Shown: positions 43,804-56,572 of the stretch, piece by piece
Layout of the letters: each line of letters starts with the position of its first letter
How positions within the stretch are numbered: position 1 is the first letter of the stretch
Source of the DNA: Cynocephalus volans
Taxonomy: Eukaryota; Chordata; Mammalia; Dermoptera; Cynocephalidae
Assembly: GCF_027409185.1 (NCBI RefSeq)
Contig: NC_084472.1
Location: 89,668,427 to 89,732,426 of the forward strand
Direction of reading: 5' to 3'
Length of the DNA stretch: 64,000 nucleotides
The notes under the pieces: model-generated
Database searches by the model: none
Seen by the model: only the letters and a program-made list of their open reading frames with translations
What the model was told of the DNA's origin: nothing
Made by a program: the position numbers and the translations under genes

Positions 43804-46026
43804 AGCTCCTGCAACCCCACAAACTTATACTTACATTAGCATTTTATTTTCTTCATGTCATTTATAAACCAAAAAACCAGTGATCTGATGTTTCTCTCCA
43901 TCTAAAGTTCCTCAAGCTTTCATCAAGCCGAATAACAGCAGTTTGATGGAATATTTCACTAGGAATGCGGGCCTCAAATAAACCCACATAAATAGCACCC
44001 TTGCCCCGGCAGCAGCAAATTAAGAAATCCTGACATCTTTCCTTAACACAGCAAGCCAAGCTGGCAAGATGCTGCCATTCCTTGCCCCACCTCCTCCCCC
44101 TGTACAATAGGCTATTTACAGAAGGCTGAAAGTGCCCCCTTTGTCTGCACTAGCTGGGCAGAGCTCAGGCCTTGGGGAGCAACAAGACAGCACCAGCCAG
44201 ACCATTTGCTGTTCCTTCAGTTTGCCACTCCAAAACTATTGGATTCATGCTCCTTAACCCTGGCTGGCAACTTATCAAAAGCTAGATTTGCTTAAGCCAT
44301 CACCTCTCAAACCAAAAGAGCATTTGGGCTGTCCATAGAGAGAAAGAGGTACAGAAGCTCCAAAGAGAGTTAGGAAAGCAGAGGTCACTGTCCAAACCCT
44401 CACATGGGAATCCCTGACCATGATTATTGCCCTTGGCCTACCTCCTCACTCTGAGCATGAGAAGGAGAAAGACCCTAGGGTAACTTGGAATCCCATACAC
44501 AAATAAGTGGTTCTGCAGGGAATTAATTATTCCCATCTACTGCCTTGGGGCTTTTCTTCCCAACTAAGTAAAATAAATCTTAAACCCACTTAATTGTCAT
44601 TAAAGTGATCCTATGGATTACTAATTCAATTTCCAAGAGAAATTAAAAAGGAGAAACAAAGAAGAGATGCCCCATTTTTATCAACTTGATTTATTAAAAT
44701 ATCCGAGTCAAGTTGAATACATCTACACTTAAACTACTTCCTGCCCATTCCCCACTAAAGTTGTCAGAAAAGGAGTAGGACACAAAGCTTTTAAAAGCAA
44801 GCGTGAAGCTATACTAATTTTTAACCAGTAAGATTAGGGCCATATCTTCATACTGGCCACCTGTCACAACTATCATATATGTCCCCCAAAATAGAGAGAT
44901 CCCAATTGTAACATGTCCAATTTGAACAGATAAATTTTTAGGGATGTAGATGAAATGGTCCAATATCTACTTACAGTGGTTTCTGTGTTCATTAAATTAC
45001 ATATATATTTAAGTCACACGACAAACTAAAATACTCTAGAAATATTGCTTTTTTAAATTCACATTTCATTAATATCTTATTCAAATTCTTTAAACATGCA
45101 TCTTCTAACAGGCTCTTAGTCATCTCTAAAGCTACTTTTAGAGACATCTAACATATCTTCACATTTTTCTCTTCCAATTTAAGTTAAGATAAAGCATTTT
45201 TTGAAGTCAGGATGTGGCTACTATGGAAAAAACTTTCCCAACTCACAAGAACACATATGTATAATGTAAATAAATTTGTCCTGTGGGTCTACATCCATAC
45301 TTTATTGCTTTTTAAACTGACTTTTAAAAGCTTTTTACAATAATATCCAACACTTGCCTAGGGTCAAACCCCAAGAAATAATTATCCAGCTATTGTTATT
45401 TCTTTGCCTTACAAACAGTCAGATTCAGTTAGCTGACCTTTACAAGGACCCAAGACAGGGCTTGGCAGAGATGGTTTCAGAAGGTACCTTTGCTACCTGA
45501 TGCTGTTGTTCAAAATAAAATGGCTGAGAGAGTGCCCCATAACATGAGAGCCTTACTAAGCTTTTAATATGAGGACTGAAAGCGAATTTGGGGGAAACTC
45601 TCACCTTATATTAGGGCATATGAATTATTTCATATTCAGATAGAGGAGGTACAAGCTGAGAAAAACATGCAGAACCCCATTGCTGAGGCTTGGAAGTAAA
45701 ATACACAGCACAAATACATACACAAAATAATGCATAACAAGGACGCAGTAAGTGCGAAAGAAATTATGAAAGGAAGCATACGGTCTGAGGGACAGGTGCA
45801 GGGAGAAGGCACAGTTGAGCTGGTCCTCAAAGGATGAGTGTTGTCCAAGAAAATGAGCTATACGCCATGCTGTAGGGACAGAAACAAGACTACTAGAAGC
45901 ACCTCCCCACCCCAGCACTCACAGTTTTGGCAAATTAATCTGGAACAAATGACAGGGTCAAATTGGATCGGAGAGGGGAAGAAAGACATTCAGGGAAATC
46001 AGATTAGCTATGATTTCTTTAAGAGC

Positions 46027-46240
46027 CACGGTTCGTGAAGCACTTACCCTGTGTCAGGCACTGTGCTAAGCAATCATACATATGATTAAATGTAGTTCTC
46101 CTACTAGTCCTTATGCAAGGGGTTCTTATGGCCTTTAATTCAAAGATCAAGAAACTGCGCTTAGGAGCTAAATGACCTGCCCCTGCTGCACACTAGAACA
46201 GGACTAGAGCCCAGGTCTAAAGCCAAAGTCTATGGACCTC
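46027..46240 (-). repeat. MIR SINE
   Basis: 'tgtcaggcactgtgctaagc', 'ttcaaagatcaagaaactgc', 'gactagagcccaggtctaaa' in reverse-orientation MIR order. Confidence 0.8.
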
Positions 46241-46344
46241 GAGAGGCAAGTGCTGCCCCAAGGCATGCAGTTATTCAAATCTAGACAAAAGTGGTAGGCA
46301 ATGCTAATGATGACAAAAAGCTATGATACACAGCGCTTTAAAAA

Positions 46345-46805
46345 GTCAGGATATGAACCCAAATGTCCATTAAGAGATGAAGGTATATACAAAATGTGGT
46401 ATATACAAACAATGAAACATTATCAAACCTTTAAAAGAAGGAGATTCAGATACATGCCAGATATGGATGAACACTGAGAAAACTATCCTAAATAATAATA
46501 AGCCAGACACAAAAGGACAAATATGGACTGATTTCACTTATATAAGGCACTTAGAGTACTCAAATTCGACAGAAAATACAGTATAGGTTACCGTAAGGAG
46601 CTGGAGGGGAGGGAGGAATGAGAGATATTGCTTAATGGGCACAGAGTTTCAGTTTGGGATGACGAAGAATTCTGGAACTAGGCAGCGGTAATGGTTACAC
46701 AACATTGAGAATGTACTTAATGCTATTGTATAACTGTATACTTAAAAATGGTTAAAATGGCAAATTTTATGTTAAATACATTTTACCACAATAAAAAAAA
46801 AAAAA
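46345..46805 (+). mobile_element. L1MA-type LINE 3' end
   Basis: 'gaacccaaatgtccattaag', 'agccagacacaaaaggacaa', 'tggttacacaacattgagaa', 'ataactgtatacttaaaaat' and a poly(A) end. Confidence 0.85.
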
Positions 46806-46894
46806 TTAACCATTAAAAAAAAGCCCAGAATTTGGTAGTTAAGTAGATATAAATGGAAACAAGAGAAGTAACCAGGGTCCTCAAAGCCCTCCTT

Positions 46895-47400
46895 CACGTG
46901 GGAAGAGAAGAAGGTTCCACAGTCACCTTACCCTTCTCTGGGCAGGCTACCCTGCTGGCTCCTTGCCTCCACACAGCCATGGAGGCAGGTGCACCACACG
47001 CAGTCCTGCCTCAGAAAGCCTTCCCTACAACCCGTGCCTGCTCTGTGTGCCCCTCCCCACTGTCTCCTTGGCCACCATGCTCTTTCCCGGGCCCTGTTTT
47101 AAGATGTCCAAATCCTACCCCAATAGGCCAAAAGTCACTTTCTCTAATAAGTTCTTACATGATCCCCTCAGGGAAAAGCAATCAGTCCTTCCTCTGAACT
47201 CCAGAAATACTTTATTTGTACTCCTTCTGTGGTACTTAGCACCTCCTATTTTACACTTATGGAGAATGGTACTTAGTACCTATGTACACTTCTCTTTCCT
47301 TCTGGGCCAGGGCCTCTTCCCATCTATATCTGTATGCTTTTGGTGTTTAACATAGTGCCCAGCCCAGAACAGTTGCTTAATAAACATTTACTGAGTCACA
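46895..47400 (+). repeat. L2 3' half
   Basis: 'cctcagaaagccttccctac', 'agtgcccagcccagaacagt', 'tgcttaataaacatttactg' are L2 landmarks in forward order over ~500 bp. Confidence 0.8.
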
Positions 47401-49399
47401 ATGACCCTCTGTGATTCTGACCATTTCTCTGCTGCAAGCCCCCAGAGGATGTATTTATAGAGCAGTGATTCTTGAAAAAAGAAGGGGGTATTCAAAGCAT
47501 TTTCAACCCTCAGTATTTTCCTTTCTCTGCCCCCCCACGGAGCTGCTGTCAGTGTACCAGAAGGGAGTGAAAAGCATCTCCCAGGTGATTTGGAGGAAAA
47601 AAAGAGAAAAAAGGCTAAAAGCCACTGATTTAAAGGCAATATAAAAAATTCTCCTCTTTCCCCTATTCTCATGATGTTCTCAAATTATACACTTATGTAT
47701 AATGTTATCCCAAGAATCCTGTCAACGTGAAGGGCCAGGGTCCTCTTTCCGCCTTAGAAGACATTTAGACACACATTTAGACATACGACTGATGGTTAGT
47801 TTAAAACAAATCAAAGCTGCCTATGAGGAAGGGAAGGGATCAAACAAGTACCTTTCTTAGAACAGCAAATGCCAGAAGGGCTCTAGCCCAGAGCTCCACA
47901 CCAGGGCTGGCACCAGCTTCTGTAAGTGAGTGTTCTAGGACAGAAAAGAGAATCCTCCAACCCAGAGAAACAGACCAGCCTTCTTCCAGCACAAGAGCTG
48001 GAGTACCATGTGAGGTCTCCCAGGAGGAGAATGCTCCCAGAAACACTGAGAGCTGGGGGATGGCCATCTGAGATATAGAATGCTGGTGACAGGACCTGTC
48101 CGACATTCTCCAGAGGGGGGAAAACATACAGCTCTCCTCCCTTCTCTCTTCACACATAGAAGCAAAGACCTGCCATGTACATCCACCTTGGAAAATGATA
48201 ATTATAGATAGTTAGGGCATGCCCGATGAAGATATCCAGGTCACATCGAAGCCTCTGTCTGGGACAGCAGGTTAAATTTCAGTGGTATGCACTTTAGAGG
48301 GCAAGTTTCCATTCAAAAAAAATTCCTAAGAGAAGCAAGGTTATTCCAATTGTCTTCAAATATTGATTTAATACTGCTAAGTGATTTCTGTATACATGCC
48401 ATGACAAGGCAGGGGAGTTGACTGATAGGAGCTAGAGAAAGGAGCAGGCTTGGACAGAACAGACAGCCCCAGTCAATCAGCTCTCCTTCAGCTGATGGAG
48501 ACAAGAAGACCTGTTTGTTAGGCTGACCCAACCCTTCTGCATGAAGCAAGACAGAGAGGCTTCTGTAGATTAAGCTTCCCACTCACGAACTGGATCTATT
48601 AAGGCATGTTATTTCAGTTGACATTTGGCACAGGGAAGAGTCCTAATTATGTCTATAAGACTGCATATTGACGAACATGACACCATGGTCTAAGGAGATT
48701 AGGCAAGACAAGCAGAGCCTGTTATTATAATAGCTAAAGAGGGAAATAAAATTCTTTATGCCACTAAAATGATCCAGAAGAATAGACTCTCCACCTTCCT
48801 GGATTAGGATGAACTGCAAAGTAAACCCTGCAGCAAAAGGCCCTGCCAAGAAAATGACTTAATAAGGAAAGAGGATCAAATATCCTTCTGCAGTAGCCAG
48901 AACTAACCCAAGCTAGTCCAGAGCTCCTCTCCACTGAGGGCCTTGGGATGCGGAGTAAGGTCCATTTGTTTGAGAAACTGCACACCAAGAAGGTACCTAA
49001 GTCCTGGGGTCCTCTTAGGTGCTTTGTACAAAGCCAATATCTTCCAGTGGTGACTATGGAAATAAATAGAACAGAAACATGGAAAGAATCCTAGACTCAG
49101 ATGCAAAAAGATCATGTTCCGGGTACTGGCTGTGCCCCTGATGAGCTGCAAAATCTTGAGCCAGCTCCTCTGCCTGCATGGGCTTCAACGGAATAAAGAA
49201 AGGATGGGAACAGAGGACAGTTACGACCCTCCCATCATAAACACCATGGTAGCATCTTCAAGACTATGTAAGAGAAGGCAAAAGATAGCCAGGCAAATTT
49301 GGCATCCAGCACTAAATAAACAGGATCCCAACAACCCCCAGAAGCCCCAGAAAACAGCAACATATAAAGAAAATAATCAGTGTTAAAAACCATCAGTTC

Positions 49400-49540
49400 T
49401 ATGTGGTGAGCCTACGGGTATTTTTTATTATTTATTTTATTTTATTATTCTTTGTACTTTGCTATATATTTTTTTTCACTGTGGTAAAATACATATAACA
49501 TAAAATGTATCATATTAACCACTCACTGCATTTTTTTTTA
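49400..49540 (+). repeat. Old L1 3' UTR fragment
   Basis: 'actgtggtaaaatacatata', 'acataaaatgtatcatatta', 'accactcactgc' match a common L1M 3' region. Confidence 0.55.
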
Positions 49541-49947
49541 AAGTTCTCAATATAAAGAACATATAACTGGGTCAGATCAATTAATTCCCTCTTGTATTTA
49601 TGTATTTCCCACCTGCTCCACAAAGCATTTATGGTGACAACCTATCCTTATAACAGAATGACAGATGGGATAGAAACCCTTCCCAGAAAATATACATGTA
49701 AGCCTTCACCTTCTGCCTGTGTTGGGCCCTGGATCCACCATTGACCACCTATGTGAGCAACTTCCACATAAGGGTCCCTTTGAAAAAGGGTCCCACTGCA
49801 AATAACAAGATATACTCTGAAAATTGCAGGGGGATAAAAAAAAAACTCTCCTTGGTACCTTGCAAACAGAAGGTAGTCACAATGAGAATAAAGCACTTAG
49901 AATTTTCTCTGCCTTCAGCACATTTTGGATATCAATGAAGACAAATA

Positions 49948-50026
49948 TAAGGGTACTTCAAAAAGTACATGGAAAAATGGAATCAAAAGATACTATGAAT
50001 CCCTATGAACTTTTGAAGACCCCTCA
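49948..50026. mobile_element. Mariner-like ~80-bp palindromic MITE, copy 2
   Basis: Ends TAAGGGTACTTCAAAAAGT and ACTTTTGAAGACCCCTCA (written 5'-3' at each edge on plus) are inverted repeats, flanked by TA at 49946-49947 and 50027-50028. Confidence 0.85.
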
Positions 50027-51132
50027 TATACCTGCAAGAGTTAATCGAACTATAGAAGCCAGACTATGATAAACACAGAAGTAAGCACTAGGGGCCCAGC
50101 GCTCCAAACATCTGCAAGAGGGAGAATACACTATCTCTGGGCTGCAGATGTGAGGGAGGGCCATCCAGAGAGCTGAGGGTGGAACCACCTAAATCTAAAC
50201 AGGTAGAGGCAGGGATCAGTTAGTGACAAGCAGTGTCATAGAGCAGAAGGCAGGAGGCTCTGATCCCCTCTCCCATGACAGCATTGTTGTCAACAGAACC
50301 AGTTGGATGCAGGAGGCTTACCCTTGCCCAGTGGTGTTTAGTTTATGGAGTTCTCCAGATCTCAGCCCGGGCCTAGACCCAGTGTGGGAGTTGGAGAACA
50401 AGACACAGACCCTGTCCTTAAGGAGTCCACAATTGCTGAGCAGCTCACAAGGTCACAGCTATCAAATACCAGTGACCTGGATAAGAAGGCTAAAGAGGAC
50501 ACAGGTTGGGTAGAGTTACTCACACCTCTTAAAATAGATCCAGGTTTGAGAATGACTGATAAACTAGAGAAATAGCTTAGCAGAACAGGGGTAAGTCGAA
50601 GATAGAACACAAAGATAGACTTCTACCCAGAGTGAGGAAGACCAGCTACTTACAAGTCTGGAGAAGTCCACTCAAGTTTTTACAGATTTCAATAGGTAAT
50701 TGCTGTTACTTTAAAAAGCAGAGACGAATGGAATCTACGAAATATTCTCATGCTGTGAGGTTCCTCAGGACTGAATGGAGCTTTTAAAGAACATGGGACC
50801 TGTGCTGACCTCTAAATTTTATCAGCTATGTGGCAGACTTTAGTAGTTTTGGAGGAAGCAGCATGTGAAACAGAGAAAAGGTTAAGCAGTATTAGCCCAC
50901 TGTAATGAGGAGGGATAAGAGAGGTACTGGTGACAACCATGGGACATGAAGCTAAAATAACAGAGTTCAGGTAACTATAAGAAGAGATGATTGGCCCTGG
51001 GCTAAAAACAAAACAAATCTACCAAGCTGCAAAAGATTATAGAATAATGACCTAGTATTTAAAAGAGAGAAAGGAAGAAAAAGAGACTGTATGGTATGGC
51101 CATTACCAGCTTGGAATAGGTGACACTATGTT

Positions 51133-51237
51133 TTGTTTAAAAAAATTTTTTTGACAGCTGGCCAATATGAGGATCTGAACCCTTATCTTGGAGTTACAAC
51201 ATCATGCTCTGAGATAACCATCCAGCCCTTGTTTAAA
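51133..51237 (-). mobile_element. tRNA-Ile-derived SINE monomer with 9-bp duplication
   Basis: Minus-strand SINE 51142-51228 with the same 'cagctggccaatatgaggat' (plus) B-box side. TTGTTTAAA at 51133-51141 recurs at 51229-51237. Confidence 0.8.
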
Positions 51238-51420
51238 TTTTTATTGTAAACATTTCCAAATCTATTCAAAAGTAGAATAGTATAATAAAACTACCATGTA
51301 TCCATTACCCCAGCTTCAGCTTAAATAATGATCATCACTTTATTAATATTGTTTCACTATACCCATTTTTTAAAAAATGATTTTAAGGCAAATCCTAAAC
51401 ATCCTATCATTCAGGTGACA
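51238..51420 (+). repeat. Old L1M-type fragment
   Basis: 'agaatagtataataaaacta', 'ccatgtatccattaccccag', 'aaggcaaatcctaaacatcc' resemble L1ME/L1MC 3' UTR. Confidence 0.55.
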
Positions 51421-51599
51421 TTTCTGAGGTCCCAACAACTTTATAATTCTACAGTTTTAGGAAGTCATTCGTGGGATAGTAAAAGTAACTGCCACATATA
51501 TTGCATCCTACCAACTGCCCAAGGGTTTAAACAAAAGAATCCAACATAAATATTGAAGCAGCCAACCCAGCAAAATATTTCATTGTCATCAAGAAAAAG

Positions 51600-51730
51600 G
51601 TCCATACATTCAGTCTGAAAATATTCATCGAGTACTCACTACATACCAAGCACAGCTCTAGCCTCAGGGGACATGGTAGTGAGTAAAAGAGCAAAAGATG
51701 AAATACTTATCTTAATGAGGCTTCCACCCT
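51600..51730 (+). repeat. Ancient LINE-like repeat (CR1/L3-type?)
   Basis: 'gagtactcactacataccaa', 'gcacagctctagcctcaggg' and 'gagtaaaagagcaaaagatg' follow the pattern seen at 41640. Confidence 0.4.
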
Positions 51731-52933
51731 ATCAAGTTTTAAGGCCAAAGGCAAAACAAACTCTGACTTTAACCTGCCTCTCCTGAAGTGAGAGTCCCGC
51801 TTTGACACACATACACATCACAACCTAATTTCAGAGAGCAGTCAGTTTCTATTCCCCTTTAACTGACATATTGAGTTCTCTCCTTTTTAAAAATGGCATT
51901 CAAAGGTCTCCTGCCATATTGGTGGTAGAGAAGGAGTTAACTTTCTGGTTCTTTAAACTTCTGATAATGCATCCCAATCAGTGATAATAAATGTATACCT
52001 TTTAAACTATATACACGTACACTCAACAAATATTTTCTGAAAATTATAAAATATACAAATATGAATTTAAAAAGAAAGCAAAAAATAAATATCTATACAG
52101 AAGTTCTAATATTTCCATCCTGCACCCTAATGGATGGTCCTAGCTGGCCCCCCAGGGTGCACATATCTCATCTGGAGATTACCCCTCAATCTCCTAAGCA
52201 GTACCTGCAGCCTCTCTTGGTCACTTTGACTAGAGTCTCCATAAGTTCCCTACTATGGGCAGCTGTAAATAAAACTGCTAACTGAAGCCCCCCTAGAAAG
52301 CTTGCCACACCTAGGAAGGATAACAGTGCCTGCCAAAGGCTATGAAGAGACTTTAACATCAAGGAGAAAGACAAAGATATTCAACATCACCTGGTGATAG
52401 AAAGAAGCATGCTAGACAGGGCAGGACACTGCTGGTGACCGTCACTTGGCCATGTGGATGGGCTGAATGGACTGTGTCAGCTGTTCTGGAGGAAGGAGAG
52501 TCAAGGCTGTGGGGCCACAGCAGGCGCAGGGGCTGGCCTCATCTGAGGAGTCTGCCCTGGGGACCATACAGCTCCAGCTCCTATCCCAAGGGCCACAGAC
52601 CTTCCTTTTGCCTGAACTCAGAAGAGGTCTTGGCCTCCATGGAGCTTATCTCTGAGTCATATCAGAAGAGAAAAACACAGACCCGCACAGTCTTCAGAGT
52701 CTAACCTGTGACTCTGGGCTGCTCAGCCACACCCCTGAACCACACATCCATCTTCTGTGACACGTTTGGGTAGACTGCTTGAGAGACAAGGTCCCTGCCA
52801 GCACCACATTGTGAGACACCTCAGAAGCTTGCCCGACTCACAATGTGGGCAATTGTCCTACAGAAGGAACAAAGAGCTATTTGACCATTTCACTAGTGGC
52901 ACAAAAACAGGGCACTACTTTAAAGTAGGAATA

Positions 52934-53158
52934 CAGGTTGAGCATCCCTTATCCAAAACGGTTGGGACCAGAAGTGTTTCAAATTTTGGATTTTGGAATA
53001 TTGCAGAAATACATATCAGTGGAGCATCCCTAATCCAAACATCTGAAATCTGAAATGCTCCAATGAGCATTTCCTTTGAGTGTCATGTTGGCACTCAAAA
53101 GTTTCAGATTTTGGAGCATTTTGGATTTGAGATGTTTGGATTAGAGATGCTCAATCTG
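52934..53158. mobile_element. Palindromic Tigger-like DNA transposon (MITE)
   Basis: Begins CAGGTTGAGCATCCCTTATCC and ends GGATTAGAGATGCTCAATCTG, with an internal GAGCATCCCTAATCC block. Long self-complementarity; no coding sequence. Family (pogo/Tigger group) is from memory. Confidence 0.75.
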
Positions 53159-53614
53159 TTTCAGGTAAACAAAGACTATAGTACAGTTATGTAAGATTAT
53201 CTAGAACTTGACACTAATCTTCCCTCCCACTTCTTACAAAGCCCACAGCCACCTGCTTATTAAACATAACTGAAATTACATTGAAATAAATACCTCAGAT
53301 ATACTCCCCTAAACATAACGTTCACCCCAATGAAAGCACAGGTTTTGGTCTAGAGATTTTCAATTTCTTGACCTTAGCTATAAGATCTAAGCTTTGCACA
53401 GTAACGTAATGGACAACCCTGGAACATTACAATGTATGTTCTTGTCAGGGACCGCTTCTATGGGCTATCTGGTCATCTGAAAGTCTCTTAGTCTCAATTA
53501 ATCATCAGATAATATTAAGTGCTGACTAGCAATAAGGACCTGTGTTAAATGCTGCTGAAAACACAGAAATGACAATAACTAGGTCTCCTATATGCCCAGA
53601 GCTTAGAATGTGGC

Positions 53615-53683
53615 TGGGCTGCCTATTTGACACTACACTTGATCTTAGCCAAAAGACCAAGAAGCAATGGGCTGCCTATTTGA
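53615..53683 (-). pseudogene. RNU2 (pseudogene): Truncated U2 snRNA retropseudogene with perfect 16-bp target-site duplication
   Basis: Minus strand 53668-53631 reads as the first ~38 nt of U2 snRNA (key segment TTTTGGCTAAGATCAAGTGT) with a few substitutions. TGGGCTGCCTATTTGA at 53615-53630 recurs exactly at 53668-53683. There is no A tail. Consistent with L1-mediated tailless insertion of a 3'-truncated U2 RNA. No promoter elements or Sm site, so not a gene. Confidence 0.93.
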
Positions 53684-53984
53684 GGAGGCAAGATACACAC
53701 ACATGAAAAGGCACATGAAGGATGGAGGCAGGAATGCTAGTCAAAACACTTAACCACCAGTGTGGTCAGCCATCAACCAATCAGAAAAGACATAGGCCAA
53801 TGCACCAGAACAGGGTTCAGGAGACCCTTTGCTGGGACAGGCATTAACCCTTCAGTTTCTGAATTAGGGGTGGGGCACCTGGGGTAGCAGCTATTTTCTA
53901 ACCCATACAGGAATATTTCAATATTTTAACCACTGGTATTGTGGCTGGTGCATCCTAGCTGAAGTCAGTGAGCCTAGGGTTTCA

Positions 53985-54330
53985 GTGAGTGATGTGGAAT
54001 CTGAGAAAGGGGGGAGTCACTCCAGGAAAGCACCTCTCAGAAGCAGGGCTGTGAGGAATGAGGATGGGATGAGGAATGGCATTCCAGACAAGACAAGGTG
54101 GGCACGCAGGGCCTGGGAGGCCCTTCCAGGACATTCAAGTGCAGAGTCTTGGGATGCACAGACCCTTTCAGCCTGTGCCACCAGAGTTTGCTTTCAAGAA
54201 GCCCCAGCACGTGGTGGTTTGGGAGAGGCATGGGAAACTGAAGGTTGGAACCAGGCTGCAGAAGCCCATGACAGGCCAAATAAAGACTTGGGGCCGTACA
54301 AAGGGAAGCCCTGGAAGGCTTCTGCTCAGG
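53985..54330 (+). repeat. Ancient LINE-like repeat (CR1/L3-type?)
   Basis: 'aggaatggcattccagacaa', 'atgcacagaccctttcagcc' style text is similar to the 3' part of the repeat at 19140. Open frames here are chance. Confidence 0.35.
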
Positions 54331-54619
54331 CTTTCTACTTTAGAAAAAGTAACCATCCCTTTATATCCCCCCCACTTTTTTTAACTAAGGGCCTTTGCTA
54401 TCTAAATTGGAGGTGACAGACTCTGGATTAGGGTGGCAATAGAATGAAAGGAAGGAATGGGTGTATGTTGGGCAGTAGGATATAAAGAGCAGGTCAGAAT
54501 AAGCAGAATATGCTAACTGACTGGATTTCAGGGCATAAATCAAGGAAAACACTGAGGTTCAGCCATTCCTTAAAGAGGCACAGGGCCCAGAAATAAACTC
54601 CACATATGTGCCATGGCCA

Positions 54620-54700
54620 GAGGTGAACGCAGGTTGTGTAACCTTGGCTAAGTCACCCCATCTTCCTGCACTACAAGTACTGCATCAGTCAGGCTATTTC
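54620..54700 (+). repeat. MIR fragment
   Basis: 'gtgtaaccttggctaagtca' and 'ccccatcttcctgcact' match MIR core. Confidence 0.5.
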
Positions 54701-55489
54701 AGAGTTCTGGGGACGCCTGGGTTGTTCTGAAGTGCCTCAGAGACAACAAGGGAGACAGAGGAAGCCATTGTTTCTGTGTGATCTGGGATTCCCACCCATA
54801 CCCGCCCCTTCCCCTTCAACTGCAGCAGCCCTGCTTTGATTTATTTCATATATTGGGGTTATACCTAAAACTTCACTGGGAAAAAAAAACCTATACCACT
54901 AGGCAATACTGTTGTGCCTTCAAACCCCCAAAAGTCGCAATTCTATTCTCTTGTGTATTAAGAGTTTCAACATGATCTAGAACACGTCGAGAAGGTCTGT
55001 TTCTGGTAAAAGTATCCAAAGACATGTGGCAGAAAGCAAACCTATGTGCCATGGTGAGGCCAGTCTCCCACATAAGTGAGTGTGGCTCCATCTCTGCTAA
55101 GCCTGGATCCCTGTTCCTACCCGAACACATCCTCTTCCTCCTGCACACTTGGTGCATTAATCATGCGTCTCAACTGTTCTCCAGTCTTACAAGATCAACT
55201 TCCAGGGCAGGCAAAGCCTTCTGCTTCTTCATTCTCCAGAAAGTCATAGCTGTGTAGCAAGTGATCTTCTCACTCACTGAACCAAGCTGAATCAAAATGT
55301 GTTGTCCCTTTCAGCACTCTGGTGGTACACGAGGACAATTCAAGGTACAGTGCAAATGAGACTGGGAAAAATCAAGGAGCAATGACATGGGAGGAGACCC
55401 AGCTCTGTCCTGTCTTGCCACCACCTGGATAACCTGGAACTTTTCAGGCCCTTCTGGACTGAGAATCCTTCTAGCTCTAGAGGAGCAGT

Positions 55490-55690
55490 AGAGCCAAGCA
55501 ATTAGAAGCACAGGCCCTGAAATCAGACTATTTTAGGTTCAAATCCTGGTTTGGCAACTTAATCTCTGCACCTGTTCCTTTATCTTTTGTATATGGACAA
55601 TAGTAGAACCTACCTTACAGGGTTGTTGGGGAGATTAAGGAGCTAACTCATCAGAAGCATGGAGAACAGTGCCTTGCACTGTTAGCTGCT
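55490..55690 (+). repeat. MIR SINE
   Basis: 'agaagcacaggccctgaaat', 'tttaggttcaaatcctggtt', 'accttacagggttgttgggg' in forward MIR order. Confidence 0.85.
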
Positions 55691-56229
55691 GTCGTCACCT
55701 CTCCCGTTCTTAAGCCTGGAGTGCCCAGGCTGTGGCCACCACTTTAGTCAGCTACCGCAGCCCTGCTTTGACAGCTGATGCTTGGGGGAGAAATAGTTCC
55801 TGGAACAACTCTGCTTAATAAAGGAATAAAAGATGTGTAGGGTATTTTGGCCTTATTTATGCAGACATCTCTCCCATAACAAACTTAAAAGGAAAGTGCC
55901 AATTTCTACAACAGCCAAAACTGCGCAAATGGACAGATAATACATTTATCAGAAGTCCCTCCCAGAATGAGGAAATGGTCTAAAGCCAATCCATATTTCC
56001 TCCTGTAATGCGGAATTTCAATTTCTCTTTCTAAACCATAAAATCCTTATTTCAAGAGTCTTTCACTAGAATACGTGAAACCAAAAGTCCATTAAAATCC
56101 ACTCATTAATAAAAATAATTTTCGAATCACTGTCAGTTTCAACAGTTTTAAAGCAGAACATGCCCTAATTTTTTTTTTAAAGATGTATGTAAATATATAA
56201 GAAAGCTTGGTAAGCTATTCTGAAATAAG

Positions 56230-56572
56230 CAGTCGTTCCTATATATCCAACAATAGGGAAGAAGTGAGTAAATTACAGCATATCCCACGTGGCCCACAAT
56301 GGAGTCATCTTCAAAACTCATTTTTTGAAGAATTTATCACAGCATGGAAAAAAAATTCACAACATAACTTAAGTGATTAAAGTTACATTGTCAAAATTTT
56401 TCTCTTCAATTAACAATGTATGCTTAAAAATTTGTTTAGGACAAAAAAAGTGGAAGGAAATATACTAAAATGTTAATAGTACTTAATCTCTGAAAGACCC
56501 ACATTTTTTATATTTCCCAAATTTTCTACAATAAGCATATATTACTAGTATAATATAAAAAATGTAAATATA
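56230..56572 (+). repeat. Old L1M-type 3' end
   Basis: 'atccaacaatagggaagaag', 'ggaaggaaatatactaaaat', 'ttcccaaattttctacaata' then 'agcatatattact' are an L1M 3' terminal pattern. Confidence 0.6.

Noticed and set aside
53631..53668. Possible functional U2 snRNA gene
   Set aside because: Only the first ~38 nt are present, with substitutions and no Sm site or promoter elements, and target-site duplications mark it as a retrocopy.
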